From assembly GCA_964536025.1 (NCBI GenBank), contig CAZHXA010000033.1, forward strand, positions 1 to 21,599: a DNA stretch of 21,599 nt, given 5' to 3'. The position numbers and the translations under genes were made by a program. This document shows positions 13,744 to 21,599 of this stretch, one piece after another (the first letter of the stretch is position 1; the number at the start of each line of letters is the position of its first letter). The notes beneath the pieces were generated by a model. The model made no database searches. It was not told the origin of the DNA and saw only the letters and a program-made list of their open reading frames with translations. Origin of the DNA: RGIG4576 sp964536025. Its GTDB lineage: Bacteria; Bacteroidota; Bacteroidia; Bacteroidales; Muribaculaceae.

Positions 13744-14874
13744 ATGGCTATTAAATACCCTTTTCTTGACCTAAAACCAGTAAATAAGCCCTTTGAAGAA
13801 GCTCTAAAACAAGCTGCGTGCAATGTAATATCTTCTGGCAGATATATTAATGGCAAATACGTTTCACTGCTTGAGCAAGAAATCTCAAAATTATGCGAAA
13901 CGAAATATGCGATAGCCGTAAGCAATGGTCTTGATGCATTAAAACTAATAGTTAAAGCCTATAAAGAATTAGGTGATTTTTCTCAAGGTGATGAAATTAT
14001 AATGTCAGCTAACACATATATAGCATCTGCCCTTGCAGTGAGCAGTGAAGGTCTTAATCCTGTATTTGTTGACATGTCTCCCACTACCCTCAATCTCAAT
14101 ACCGATTTAATAGAAAAAGCAATTACATCAAGAACTGTTGCCATTATGCCTGTTCATTTATATGGCACTCCATGTTGGGATGAAAAATTGAAATCGATTG
14201 CAAAAAATTATAATCTAAAAATAATTGAAGACAACGCACAAGCAATAGGAGCAAAAGCTGCCGTAAATGGAATAAACGGTACTCAAACAACCGGAGGTTT
14301 AGGTAATGCTGCGGGTATCAGCTTCTACCCCACCAAAAATCTCGGAGCATTAGGAGATGCGGGAATGGTTGTTACTAATCATAAAGATTTAGCCGAAACT
14401 ATACGTGCTATAGCTAATTATGGTGCCGATACAAGATACAATAACTTATTTACCGGATATAATTGCCGCATGGACGAAATTCAAGCAGCTATGCTATTAG
14501 TAAAACTTCCATATTTAAAAGCAGAAACAGATAGAAGAATAGAGCTAATAAACATTTATAACAACACGTTAAGCAACTCCAATATAACAAAACCTAAAAT
14601 ATTGGAAAATACAACACAAGTATGGCATCAATATCCTCTAAGAGTTAAGGATAGAGACAAATTCATTACATATATGTCAGAAAATGGTGTTGCTACCGAC
14701 ATTATATATCCCACATCAGTATATAACCAACCATGTTATGCCAAAGAATTCAACAATAAATTCCATTGCAAAGAAGCCGAACAATTTGCAAACGAAGTAG
14801 TATGTCTACCTATAGGGGCACATATTACAGCGGAAAATGCAAAAGAAATTGCTTCTATTGCTAACAGATTTTAA
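13744..14874 (+). CDS. DegT/DnrJ/EryC1/StrS-family sugar aminotransferase (FdtB/QdtB type)
   Basis: This PLP-dependent fold-type I aminotransferase transfers an amino group to a nucleotide-linked keto sugar. Behind a 3,4-ketoisomerase the expected product is dTDP-3-amino-3,6-dideoxyhexose. The 376-residue protein has YPFLDLKPVN at the start, SNGLDALKL (60-68), the PLP-phosphate and ring contacts around EDNAQAIGA (162-170), and the Schiff-base lysine K198 in SFYPTKNLGALGDAG. The substrate segment NCRMDEIQAA and the C-terminal HQYPLRV are also present. The length is normal. It is last in the three-gene operon, 6 bp after the second cupin. No acetyltransferase or glycosyltransferase follows, so later steps must be encoded elsewhere. 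Confidence 0.85.
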   Translation: MAIKYPFLDLKPVNKPFEEALKQAACNVISSGRYINGKYVSLLEQEISKLCETKYAIAVSNGLDALKLIVKAYKELGDFSQGDEIIMSANTYIASALAVSSEGLNPVFVDMSPTTLNLNTDLIEKAITSRTVAIMPVHLYGTPCWDEKLKSIAKNYNLKIIEDNAQAIGAKAAVNGINGTQTTGGLGNAAGISFYPTKNLGALGDAGMVVTNHKDLAETIRAIANYGADTRYNNLFTGYNCRMDEIQAAMLLVKLPYLKAETDRRIELINIYNNTLSNSNITKPKILENTTQVWHQYPLRVKDRDKFITYMSENGVATDIIYPTSVYNQPCYAKEFNNKFHCKEAEQFANEVVCLPIGAHITAENAKEIASIANRF

Positions 14875-14930
14875 TTTTAGTGCATATTTTGTTAAAATTC
14901 ACAAACGTAATACATTTTATTTTATATAAT

Positions 14931-14962
14931 TATGTTTTATAGCATAAAAAGTTGTATCTTTG
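14931..14962 (+). promoter_or_regulatory. Promoter of the small RNA gene
   Basis: TATCTTTG (14955-14962) is a perfect Bacteroidetes -7 core. A partial -33 (TATG at 14931-14934) lies 20 nt upstream. No reading frame follows; instead a structured segment ends in a terminator at 15083-15115. Confidence 0.7.
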
Positions 14963-14967
14963 CATCA

Positions 14968-15115
14968 GTTTTCATGGTAATAGTTTTAAGGTTATTCTTA
15001 AACCTCATGTCGTGAGACAAGAGATTTTAAGATTTAGTTTTTAGGTTTAAGTTAATGGTATTAAAAAGTTAATTATGTAAGCAAACCCCGACGATGAGTC
15101 GAGGTTTAATTTTTA
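14968..15115 (+). ncRNA. Small structured RNA of about 150 nt, Bacteroidales-1-like candidate
   Basis: This segment has its own promoter upstream and an intrinsic terminator at its end, with no plausible coding frame between. A 9-bp perfect long-range stem joins CTTAAACCT (14997-15005) and AGGTTTAAG (15043-15051). Inside it, TGTC (15008-15011) and GACA (15016-15019) close a GTGA (GNRA) tetraloop. TTTTAA near 14985 can pair with TTAAAA near 15061 as an outer helix. A promoter of the Bacteroidetes type at one end and a terminator at the other is how the published Bacteroidales-1 RNA motif is described. I suggest that family only tentatively, because I cannot run a covariance search and the neighbour is not the L20 gene. 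6S RNA is an alternative. The transcription start is inferred. Confidence 0.6.
15083..15115 (+). terminator. Terminator of the small RNA
   Basis: AAACCCCGAC (15083-15092) pairs with GTCGAGGTTT (15098-15107), nine of ten pairs, around the loop GATGA. AATTTTTAT follows. Confidence 0.8.
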
Positions 15116-15194
15116 TATACCTAACCCAAATAAAAAACGGGGGCTTATTGGGGAATTAATTGCAAAAAACTACTGAGCCAAGTAAATATCAAAT

Positions 15195-15242
15195 CATATA
15201 AAAAAATTACACACAAAGGAGTATACTCCTTTGTGTGTAATT
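15195..15242 (-). terminator. Terminator of the glnN-purF-like operon
   Basis: A perfect 19-bp inverted repeat with no spacer (15205-15223 and 15224-15242, centred on GTATAC) lies 82 bp after the purF-like stop. On the minus strand it is followed by TTTTTTATATG, so it terminates leftward transcription. Confidence 0.85.
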
Positions 15243-15323
15243 AAAATCTTATTAAAATAGTCGTCCTATATTTAGCGTTAATTTTATAACACATATTTAG
15301 GACTACTCAACACACCGGCATTT

Positions 15324-17204
15324 TCACACCAATGATTTTGTATCTCCTTCATAATAATCGATAAATGCCTTATTTACCAATTTATTACCTCCGGGAGTTG
15401 GATAATTGCCTGAGAAGTACCAATCACCGGGATTATTCGGAATTGATTTGTGCATACCATCCAAAGTGTGATAAACCAACTCAATTTCGGCATGAGTACC
15501 TTCCGGAGTCAATATTTCGGCTATTTTACGAGAAATTTCGTCATCGGTAAAAGGTGCATACACGTCTTTTACATAATTCACGATTTGCTCTTTAGGCAAG
15601 TTCATTTGTGCTACCGATTTTTTATAAACTTCATCCAAGATATATTCCATGTTACGTTCTTTAAGCAATTCAACTGCAGCACGGAATGCAGCAAATTCTG
15701 CCATTCTTGACATATCTATTCCATAATAATCAGGATAACGAACCTGTGGACAAGATGAAACTATTACAATTTTCTTAGGATGCAATCTATCCAAAATTTG
15801 TATAATAGATTCCTTTAATGTAGTACCGCGAACTATACTATCGTCAATGACAACCAAATTATCAACGTTATTTTGCACTTGTCCATAAGTAACATCATAA
15901 ACGTGAGCAGCCAAATCATTTCTTGCTTGTCCCTCAGTAATAAATGTGCGTAATTTAATGTCCTTAATAGCTATTTTCTCGCTTCTCACTCTTCTTGACA
16001 AAATCTGTTGCAATTTATCATTATAAGAAGCATCGTTTTTATCCAAATTCTTAATTTTTTCAAGCTTTTCTTGATTTAAGTAGTCTTCCATACCTTCCAT
16101 CATTCCGAAATAAGCAACTTCGGCTGTATTGGGAATAAAAGAGAATACGGTGTGGTCCAAATCATAACCAATGCTTTTCAAAATAGACGGAGCAAGAGTG
16201 CGCCCCAATGCTTTTCTTTCATTATATATATCCTTGTCGTTACCACGAGATATATAGATTCTTTCAAAAGAGCAACGTTCATTCTTTTTCTCACCCAAGA
16301 TATCTTCTATCTCAATTTCACCATCGGCTTTAACCAATAGGACAGAACCAGGAGTAAGTTCCTTAACTTCCCCTACTCTCACATTCATTGCAGTTTGAAT
16401 AACCGGACGTTCTGACGCAACAACAACGATTTCGTCATCATAATAATAGAATGCAGGACGGATACCATTGGAATCGCGTAAAATAAACATATCACCGGTT
16501 CCTATTGCACCGCATATAACAAAACCACCATCCCATATTTTAGAAGGCTCTCTAAGAATATTTTTTAAATCAATAGAGTCGTTTATCTTTTGAGCCAATT
16601 CCATTCCACACAAATCTTGGCTTTTCAAATCTTCATAACATCTTTGATGCTCCTTGTCGAGAGCAAAACCTAATTGTTCCAAAAGCAAAATAGTATCGGC
16701 ATTAATTCTTGGATGCTGACCTTGATTAACCATAGATTGAAAAATTTCATCGGTATTGGTCATTGTGAAATTACCACATAACATCAAGCTCTTAGAACGC
16801 CAACTACTTCTTCTCAAAAATGGATGTACAAAAGTAATACCTTTTTTACCTGAAGTACTATAACGTAAATGCCCCATATACACTTCTCCTATAAAAGGCA
16901 TATCTTTTTCAGGAGTTCCATCATGTTCATGAGCTTCAATCTCTTTTTTTGCATTGGCAAAGATTTCCTTTATAGCACCATTGCCAAGTCCTCTTTCACG
17001 ATAAATATATTCATTACCGGGTTCCACTGTCATATTTATACAACTAATTCCGGCACCTTCCTGACCTCGATTATGTTGTTTTTCCATTAATAAATACAAC
17101 TTATTGAACCCATAAAAATAAGTTCCGTATTTCTCCTTATAGTATTCCAATGGTTTACGCAAACGTATCATTGCAATACCACATTCATGTTTTATAGCTT
17201 CCAT
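15324..17204 (-). CDS. Amidophosphoribosyltransferase-type (PurF-like) glutamine amidotransferase, long form
   Basis: PurF transfers glutamine-derived ammonia to PRPP, giving phosphoribosylamine, the first step of purine synthesis. The 626-residue protein starts MEAIKHECGIAMIR. Cys8 would be the N-terminal nucleophile of the glutaminase domain after removal of a 7-residue propeptide, as known for other PurF proteins with propeptides. NRGQEGAG, GHLRYSTSG and the CGNFTMTN segment (PurF proteins usually have GNxxN here) follow in the Ntn domain. The PRPP loop VVIDDSIVRGTT lies at about 450-463. Ordinary PurF is about 470-505 residues, so this is a long form with extra sequence in the middle and at the C-terminus. 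It lies 23 bp downstream of glnN, so glutamine use is co-expressed with glutamine synthesis. It may be the only PurF or a second, specialised one. Confidence 0.82.
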   Translation of the reverse strand: MEAIKHECGIAMIRLRKPLEYYKEKYGTYFYGFNKLYLLMEKQHNRGQEGAGISCINMTVEPGNEYIYRERGLGNGAIKEIFANAKKEIEAHEHDGTPEKDMPFIGEVYMGHLRYSTSGKKGITFVHPFLRRSSWRSKSLMLCGNFTMTNTDEIFQSMVNQGQHPRINADTILLLEQLGFALDKEHQRCYEDLKSQDLCGMELAQKINDSIDLKNILREPSKIWDGGFVICGAIGTGDMFILRDSNGIRPAFYYYDDEIVVVASERPVIQTAMNVRVGEVKELTPGSVLLVKADGEIEIEDILGEKKNERCSFERIYISRGNDKDIYNERKALGRTLAPSILKSIGYDLDHTVFSFIPNTAEVAYFGMMEGMEDYLNQEKLEKIKNLDKNDASYNDKLQQILSRRVRSEKIAIKDIKLRTFITEGQARNDLAAHVYDVTYGQVQNNVDNLVVIDDSIVRGTTLKESIIQILDRLHPKKIVIVSSCPQVRYPDYYGIDMSRMAEFAAFRAAVELLKERNMEYILDEVYKKSVAQMNLPKEQIVNYVKDVYAPFTDDEISRKIAEILTPEGTHAEIELVYHTLDGMHKSIPNNPGDWYFSGNYPTPGGNKLVNKAFIDYYEGDTKSLV

Positions 17205-17227
17205 ATAGATTATGTAATTGAGTAGTT

Positions 17228-19414
17228 TTATCTTATAAATAATAATTCACGATATTTAGGTAATGGCCACATCTCATCGTCAATCATAAGTTCCAATTTA
17301 TCAATGTGGTATCTTATCACATCCATACACGGACACACTTTATCGTGATATTCAATAGCCTTTGTTCTTTCCACGTCTATCTTATTACTTGATTTTCGGG
17401 CTTCAATCATTTCATTTACTTTATGTTTAATGATTTTCATGTGATAAGCCATTTTTTCAATCGTTTCATAATCTTGTTCAGCTATTTCCTTGAATTTATC
17501 TTCAGGGAAAAGCTCTTTTATTTTTGAAACATTGTCAAGCAAGAATGATTGGAATCGAGTAGCAACAGGTAACACATGATTAATAGCCAAATCGCCTAAA
17601 ACACGTGCCTCGATTTGTATTTTCTTTGTATACATTTCCCATTTCACTTCATTACGAGCCTGTAATTCTACTTTTGAAAGGACTTTAGTTCGTTCAAACA
17701 TATCGATGCTACTTTTCTTCAAGTATGAATCAAAAATCAATGGTACAGACGTTTCACAATCAAGCCCACGTTTTTCGGCTTCTTGTTTCCATTCATCGCT
17801 ATATCCATTTCCGTCAAAGTGTATGTCTTTAGAATAAGCAGCAAGTGAAATTATCTCGTCAATGATAGCATCATTTAACTTTTGTCCGTTAGCAATTCTT
17901 GTATCAATAGACTCCTTAAACGAATTAAGTTGGTCGGCAACCGCTGCATTTAAAGCTATCATAGCAGAGGCACAATTAGCAGAAGAGCCAACAGCTCTAA
18001 ATTCAAATCTGTTACCGGTAAAAGCAAAAGGAGAAGTACGATTTCGGTCGGTATTATCAATTAAAAGTTCCGGAATCTGAGCCATATCCAAAGATAACTC
18101 TTCCTTACCTTTCATTTGCTTCCAACTTTCACGATTTTTCTCAAGATTATCAAAAATTCCGCTCAAATAAGTTCCCAAGAACATTGAAATAATTGCCGGA
18201 GGTGCTTCATTTGCACCCAATCTATGACCGTTAGTAGCCGATGCAATCGATGCCTTTAAAAGTCCATTATGGTTATAGACAGCAACCATTACATTCACGA
18301 TAAATGTAAGGAATTGCAGTTGAGATTGTATAGTTTTACCCGGAGCAAACAATAATGTACCTTTATCGGTTCCCAAGCTCCAATTATTATGTTTTCCCGA
18401 ACCGTTTACACCATTAAACGGTTTTTCGTGCAATAAGACTCTGAAATTATGACGTCTTGCAACATTATCCATCAACGACATCAACAACAGGTTGTGGTCG
18501 TTTGCCAAATTGGTTTCTTCATATATAGGAGCTAATTCAAATTGGTTTGGTGCCACCTCATTATGACATGTTTTTACAGGAATACCTAATTTGTGACATT
18601 CTATTTCCAATTCAGCCATAAAAGCCTCAACTCTCGAAGGGATTGTACCTAAATAATGGTCTTCCAATTGTTGATTTTTTGCACTTTCATGCCCCATTAA
18701 AGTACGTCCTGTCATTGCAAGGTCCGGGCGTGCAGAATATAAAGCCTCATCTACAAGAAAATATTCTTGTTCCCAGCCCAAATAAGAAATAACATGCTTA
18801 ACCGAAGGGTCAAACAATCGAGCAACAGCTGTACCTGCTTTATCTACAGCATTTAAAGCTCTAAGAAGAGGAGTTTTATAATCCAATGATTCTCCCGTAT
18901 ATGAAATAAAAATAGTGGGAATACATAATGTATGCTCTAAAATAAATGCAGGAGAAGAAATATCCCAAGCTGAATAGCCTCTTGCTTCAAACGTATTACG
19001 TATTCCACCATTAGGAAAACTTGAAGCATCTGGTTCTTGTTGCATCAACAATTTACCTGAAAAAGTTTCTATCACTCCCTCTTTACCATCATGTTCGATA
19101 AAAGTATCATGTTTTTCGGCGGTTCCATCGGTTAATGGTTGAAACCAGTGTGTATAATGTTTTGCACCATTATCAAGTGCCCACTTTTTCATTCCGGCAG
19201 CTACACTATCGGCTATATCTCTACTAAGTGGTTCTTTATTGTCAATTGCATAAATTAAAGCTTCATATGTTTCCTTAGGAAGATATTCATACATTCTCCT
19301 GCGGCTGAACACATATTTACCATAATAAGCAGATGTTTCGTCTTTAGGGACATCTACATTAACAGCTTTTCTATTAAATGCCGTTTCTACAACTTTAAAT
19401 CTTAATCTGGACAT
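17228..19414 (-). CDS. glnN: Type III glutamine synthetase (GSIII, GlnN)
   Basis: Glutamine synthetase makes glutamine from glutamate, ammonia and ATP in the cytoplasm. The 728-residue length and sequence identify the GSIII class known from Bacteroides, not the 470-residue GSI. Catalytic-domain motifs are CHNEVAPNQFELAP (about 280-293), NGVNGSGKHNNWSLGT (about 330-345) and DNTDRNRTSPFAFTGNRFEFRAVGSS (about 450-475). They correspond to the Glu metal ligands and substrate-binding parts of the GS fold. The C-terminal 200 residues are the helical extension typical of GSIII. The start is the ATG at 19414, preceded by a leader with a terminator hairpin and a promoter of its own. The purF-like gene follows after 23 bp. 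Confidence 0.95.
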   Translation of the reverse strand: MSRLRFKVVETAFNRKAVNVDVPKDETSAYYGKYVFSRRRMYEYLPKETYEALIYAIDNKEPLSRDIADSVAAGMKKWALDNGAKHYTHWFQPLTDGTAEKHDTFIEHDGKEGVIETFSGKLLMQQEPDASSFPNGGIRNTFEARGYSAWDISSPAFILEHTLCIPTIFISYTGESLDYKTPLLRALNAVDKAGTAVARLFDPSVKHVISYLGWEQEYFLVDEALYSARPDLAMTGRTLMGHESAKNQQLEDHYLGTIPSRVEAFMAELEIECHKLGIPVKTCHNEVAPNQFELAPIYEETNLANDHNLLLMSLMDNVARRHNFRVLLHEKPFNGVNGSGKHNNWSLGTDKGTLLFAPGKTIQSQLQFLTFIVNVMVAVYNHNGLLKASIASATNGHRLGANEAPPAIISMFLGTYLSGIFDNLEKNRESWKQMKGKEELSLDMAQIPELLIDNTDRNRTSPFAFTGNRFEFRAVGSSANCASAMIALNAAVADQLNSFKESIDTRIANGQKLNDAIIDEIISLAAYSKDIHFDGNGYSDEWKQEAEKRGLDCETSVPLIFDSYLKKSSIDMFERTKVLSKVELQARNEVKWEMYTKKIQIEARVLGDLAINHVLPVATRFQSFLLDNVSKIKELFPEDKFKEIAEQDYETIEKMAYHMKIIKHKVNEMIEARKSSNKIDVERTKAIEYHDKVCPCMDVIRYHIDKLELMIDDEMWPLPKYRELLFIR

Positions 19415-19441
19415 ATAATGATTCTTTTCTTACATACATAT

Positions 19442-19500
19442 AAAAAACGTGCAGAACAAATTATGATTGCATTCTACTGTAACCATTGCTTGTTCTGCAC
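19442..19500 (-). promoter_or_regulatory. Terminator-like hairpin in the glnN leader (candidate attenuator)
   Basis: On the minus strand GTGCAGAACAA (19500-19490) pairs perfectly with TTGTTCTGCAC (19459-19449), 11 bp around a 30-nt loop. The stem is followed by G then TTTTTT (19447-19442), the form of an intrinsic terminator. It lies between a promoter (19552-19582) and the glnN ATG, so it would stop glnN transcription before the gene unless melted. An upstream AGAACA in the same leader (19525-19520) could pair with the TGTTCT of the 3' arm instead, a possible antiterminator. The nhaD gene has its own terminator further upstream, so this hairpin is not needed for that. Confidence 0.6.
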
Positions 19501-19551
19501 TTTTTTACTAACATATATATGTTCTATATACATAGAATTCTTTTGTTTTTG

Positions 19552-19582
19552 CAAAGTTAAAAAAAAATGTATTTAAATGAAA
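19552..19582 (-). promoter_or_regulatory. Promoter of the glnN-purF-like operon
   Basis: Read on the minus strand, TTTC (19582-19579) is followed after 19 nt by TAACTTTG (19559-19552), matching the Bacteroidetes core. Transcription would start near 19546, giving a leader of about 130 nt. The leader begins with AT-rich inverted repeats, including the 14-bp palindrome AACATATATATGTT at 19510-19523 and TTCTAT/ATAGAA at 19522-19537, possible regulator or RNA structure sites. Confidence 0.65.
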
Positions 19583-19641
19583 CATAAATACAAGTATTCT
19601 TATGATATAACTCTCACTTTTTTTCTTTTCTTGTAACCAAA

Positions 19642-19685
19642 TAAAAAAAGAAAACTTGATAAATAATGTAATTACCAAGTTTTCT
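19642..19685 (-). terminator. Terminator of nhaD
   Basis: AGAAAACTTG (19685-19676 on the minus strand) pairs with CAAGTTTTCT (19658-19649), 10 bp around a 17-nt loop, and is followed by TTTTTTATTTGG. It lies about 30 bp after the nhaD stop and separates nhaD from the glnN promoter. Confidence 0.75.
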
Positions 19686-19714
19686 CTTATCTCCTAATTT
19701 ATATCATTTCTTTT

Positions 19715-21058
19715 TTAAATCATAAGATTCATTAAATATATAACAACAATACCTGCTACATATCCTAAAAAGGCCATGAATGATATACGTTTCATATACC
19801 ATAAAAATGGAATATTCTCCATACCCATAACAACAACTCCAGCTGCAGAACCTATTATCAACAAACTGCCTCCTACTCCGGCACAATATGTCAAAAGATG
19901 CCAAAACAATCCGTCTTGCACAAAGTTCTGTATATATACAGGATCAGCAGAAACTGCCAAAATCGAATCGGTAGCAATAGGATACATATCTATACAAGCT
20001 GCAACCAAAGGTACATTATCTATTACCGATGAACACACACCTATTATAGAACTTATTATATACGGTTCATGTATTGATGCATCAAGCACATTAGCAAGAT
20101 TTCCAAGAATTCCTGCTGTTTGCAAAGCTCCCACAGCCATCAAAATGCCTAAAAAGAACATAATGGTAGGCATATCAATATTTCTTAACACCTGAGTTAC
20201 TGATGCTCCTAATTCTGCTTTCAGACCGGCTTTTCTTACGGCTATTTCGGAAATCAACCATAACGCACCAAGAGAGATAATCATACCCATCAACGGAGGT
20301 AGCCCAGTTAATGTTTTAAATATTGGTACAAAAATCAAGCCTAAAACACCACAAAAGAACATAAAACGACTTAAACGAGGTTTATGCTTGGCTATATAAG
20401 ATTCTCTTGTTGTTACCGGCACTTCATCTACATTTACCGGTTCATTTTTACTTTTACGCTTAAGCAATGACGTTGCAAATATGCCGGGTACTATTACAGA
20501 AACTAAACTTGGCAATAATAAATTGGAAATTAATGCTGATGATGTTACATTTTCATTCATCCACAACATTATTGTTGTTACATCACCAATTGGAGACCAT
20601 GCACCTCCACTATTGGCTGCTATTACAACAATACCGGCAAACAACCATCTTTCTTTTTGTTCTTTAATGATTTTAGCCAAGAAAGCAACCATAATAATTG
20701 CCGTTGTCATGTTATCCAGTACCGAAGACATAAAGAATGTCAAGAAAATAATTATCCACAGAAGAACTACCTTATTATCGGCTTTAATTCTACGTATAAT
20801 AAACGAGAACCCACCATAGCGTTCAATTAAATCAACTATGGTCATTGCTCCCATTAGATAAATTAAAATCTCACACGTATCACCCAAATGCCCAATCAAT
20901 TCACCACGCACTTCATTTGCTCCATATTCAAACGATAAAAGAGTCCATAAAATACCACACAATAATAGTGAAAAAGTTGCTTTATTGATGTGAATCAAAT
21001 GTTCTAAAGCTATTACTATATAGCCAAGAACAAAAACAACAATCATTAATGTAATCAT
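19715..21058 (-). CDS. nhaD: NhaD-type Na+/H+ antiporter
   Basis: NhaD exports sodium (or lithium) in exchange for protons at the inner membrane, for salt and alkaline tolerance. The 447-residue protein is strongly hydrophobic, with about 11-12 membrane segments spread over its length. Family signatures are SSVLDNMTTAIIMVAFL near 110, NSGGAWSPIGDVTTIMLW near 150, and SSVIDNVPLVAA near 345. The two DN motifs and the WSPIGDVTT loop separate NhaD from related ArsB and citrate carriers in the ion-transporter superfamily. It lies 52 bp after the DUF4293 gene on the same strand and ends at its own terminator. Confidence 0.88.
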   Translation of the reverse strand: MITLMIVVFVLGYIVIALEHLIHINKATFSLLLCGILWTLLSFEYGANEVRGELIGHLGDTCEILIYLMGAMTIVDLIERYGGFSFIIRRIKADNKVVLLWIIIFLTFFMSSVLDNMTTAIIMVAFLAKIIKEQKERWLFAGIVVIAANSGGAWSPIGDVTTIMLWMNENVTSSALISNLLLPSLVSVIVPGIFATSLLKRKSKNEPVNVDEVPVTTRESYIAKHKPRLSRFMFFCGVLGLIFVPIFKTLTGLPPLMGMIISLGALWLISEIAVRKAGLKAELGASVTQVLRNIDMPTIMFFLGILMAVGALQTAGILGNLANVLDASIHEPYIISSIIGVCSSVIDNVPLVAACIDMYPIATDSILAVSADPVYIQNFVQDGLFWHLLTYCAGVGGSLLIIGSAAGVVVMGMENIPFLWYMKRISFMAFLGYVAGIVVIYLMNLMI

Positions 21059-21110
21059 TTAGAAATAATTTTAAGGATATGTAATGTAAATAATATTTGC
21101 TATTTATGAT

Positions 21111-21527
21111 TTATCTCAATCTATCGTAACCGCTAAGTATTTTTTTATCACGTTTTATCGCAGCTATGGCAAGTCCTAAAAAAATCACAGCCAAAACCGG
21201 CATGCAATTACAAATAAAAAATTCAACATTAGAATAATTCATAGAATACACCTCAACCACCAATAATACTACTTGAGTCAACATCAATAAAATACAAGCT
21301 GAACTTAAGGTTATCTGTAAATTCATTTTTTTATATTTGAATATTGTCAAGAATGATATTACAGCAACCAAGACGCTTAATATAAACGGTATTTTACCTG
21401 CATTAAACAATGAAAGTTTTTCCATAGATGTAGCAGTTTGAACTAAAACAACATCCATAAAAGAATAAATTGCCATTAAAATTGAAACAATTAATAAATA
21501 GACTGACTGAATACGTTGTATTACCAT
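21111..21527 (-). CDS. DUF4293 family membrane protein
   Basis: This 138-residue protein has four predicted membrane segments (about 6-27, 45-63, 73-92, 103-123). It starts MVIQRIQSVYLLIVS and ends in the charged DKKILSGYDRLR. These ends and the four-helix layout match the Bacteroidetes-specific DUF4293 family, which has no known function. It precedes nhaD by 52 bp on the same strand. No clear promoter was seen between them, so they may share a transcript. Confidence 0.8.
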   Translation of the reverse strand: MVIQRIQSVYLLIVSILMAIYSFMDVVLVQTATSMEKLSLFNAGKIPFILSVLVAVISFLTIFKYKKMNLQITLSSACILLMLTQVVLLVVEVYSMNYSNVEFFICNCMPVLAVIFLGLAIAAIKRDKKILSGYDRLR

Positions 21528-21562
21528 AGATAATAATTTTTTAGGTTTAATTTAATAAGTTG

Positions 21563-21570
21563 CAAATTTA
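21563..21570 (-). promoter_or_regulatory. -7 element of the DUF4293-nhaD promoter
   Basis: TAAATTTG read on the minus strand (21570-21563) matches the core TAnnTTTG, about 36 nt before the DUF4293 start codon. The -33 region is not convincing. Confidence 0.5.
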
Positions 21571-21599
21571 GAGAAATAAAATCATAAATACATTATAAA

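Overview
The window is a low-GC (roughly one third G+C by eye) chromosomal segment of a member of the Bacteroidetes, most likely order Bacteroidales. The evidence is the Bacteroidetes-type promoter core TAnnTTTG in front of several genes, few Shine-Dalgarno sequences, a type III glutamine synthetase, the 626-residue amidophosphoribosyltransferase beside it, a GTG-started rplM, a DUF4293 protein, paired YtxH proteins and a BspA-like leucine-rich repeat protein. No plasmid, phage, insertion sequence, CRISPR array, tRNA or rRNA was seen.

Layout. 1-1006 (minus): the 5' part of a BspA-like secreted leucine-rich repeat gene, running off the left edge. Its body is a 69-bp (23-codon) tandem array that looks non-coding until read on the minus strand. 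1108-3098 (minus): an envelope cluster (two YtxH proteins, a holin-X-like membrane protein, a small hypothetical protein) ending in prmA. 3292-6081 (plus): uvrA. 6114-9481 (minus): ftsY, rimO and menF. 9739-12570 (plus): rplM-rpsI-rpsB-tsf, with a promoter, two candidate ribosomal leader structures and a strong terminator. 12876-14874 (plus): a three-gene deoxyaminosugar cassette (two tandem 3,4-ketoisomerase-like cupins and a DegT-type aminotransferase). 14931-15115 (plus): a self-contained small RNA gene with its own promoter and terminator. 15324-19414 (minus): glnN (GSIII) and a PurF-type enzyme, preceded by a leader that ends in a terminator hairpin 35 nt before the glnN start codon. 19715-21527 (minus): a DUF4293 membrane protein and an NhaD-type antiporter with its own terminator.

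How they fit together. Most genes are core functions: translation (rplM, rpsI, rpsB, tsf, prmA, rimO), protein targeting (ftsY), DNA repair (uvrA), menaquinone synthesis (menF), nitrogen assimilation (glnN and the purF-like gene) and sodium/pH homeostasis (nhaD). The accessory parts are the repeat-rich surface protein and the sugar cassette, both likely to shape the cell surface. The points most worth a second look are the glnN leader attenuator, the unassigned small RNA, the divergent ketoisomerase pair and the hidden, recently expanded BspA repeat gene. All assignments come from reading the sequence; no database search was run.
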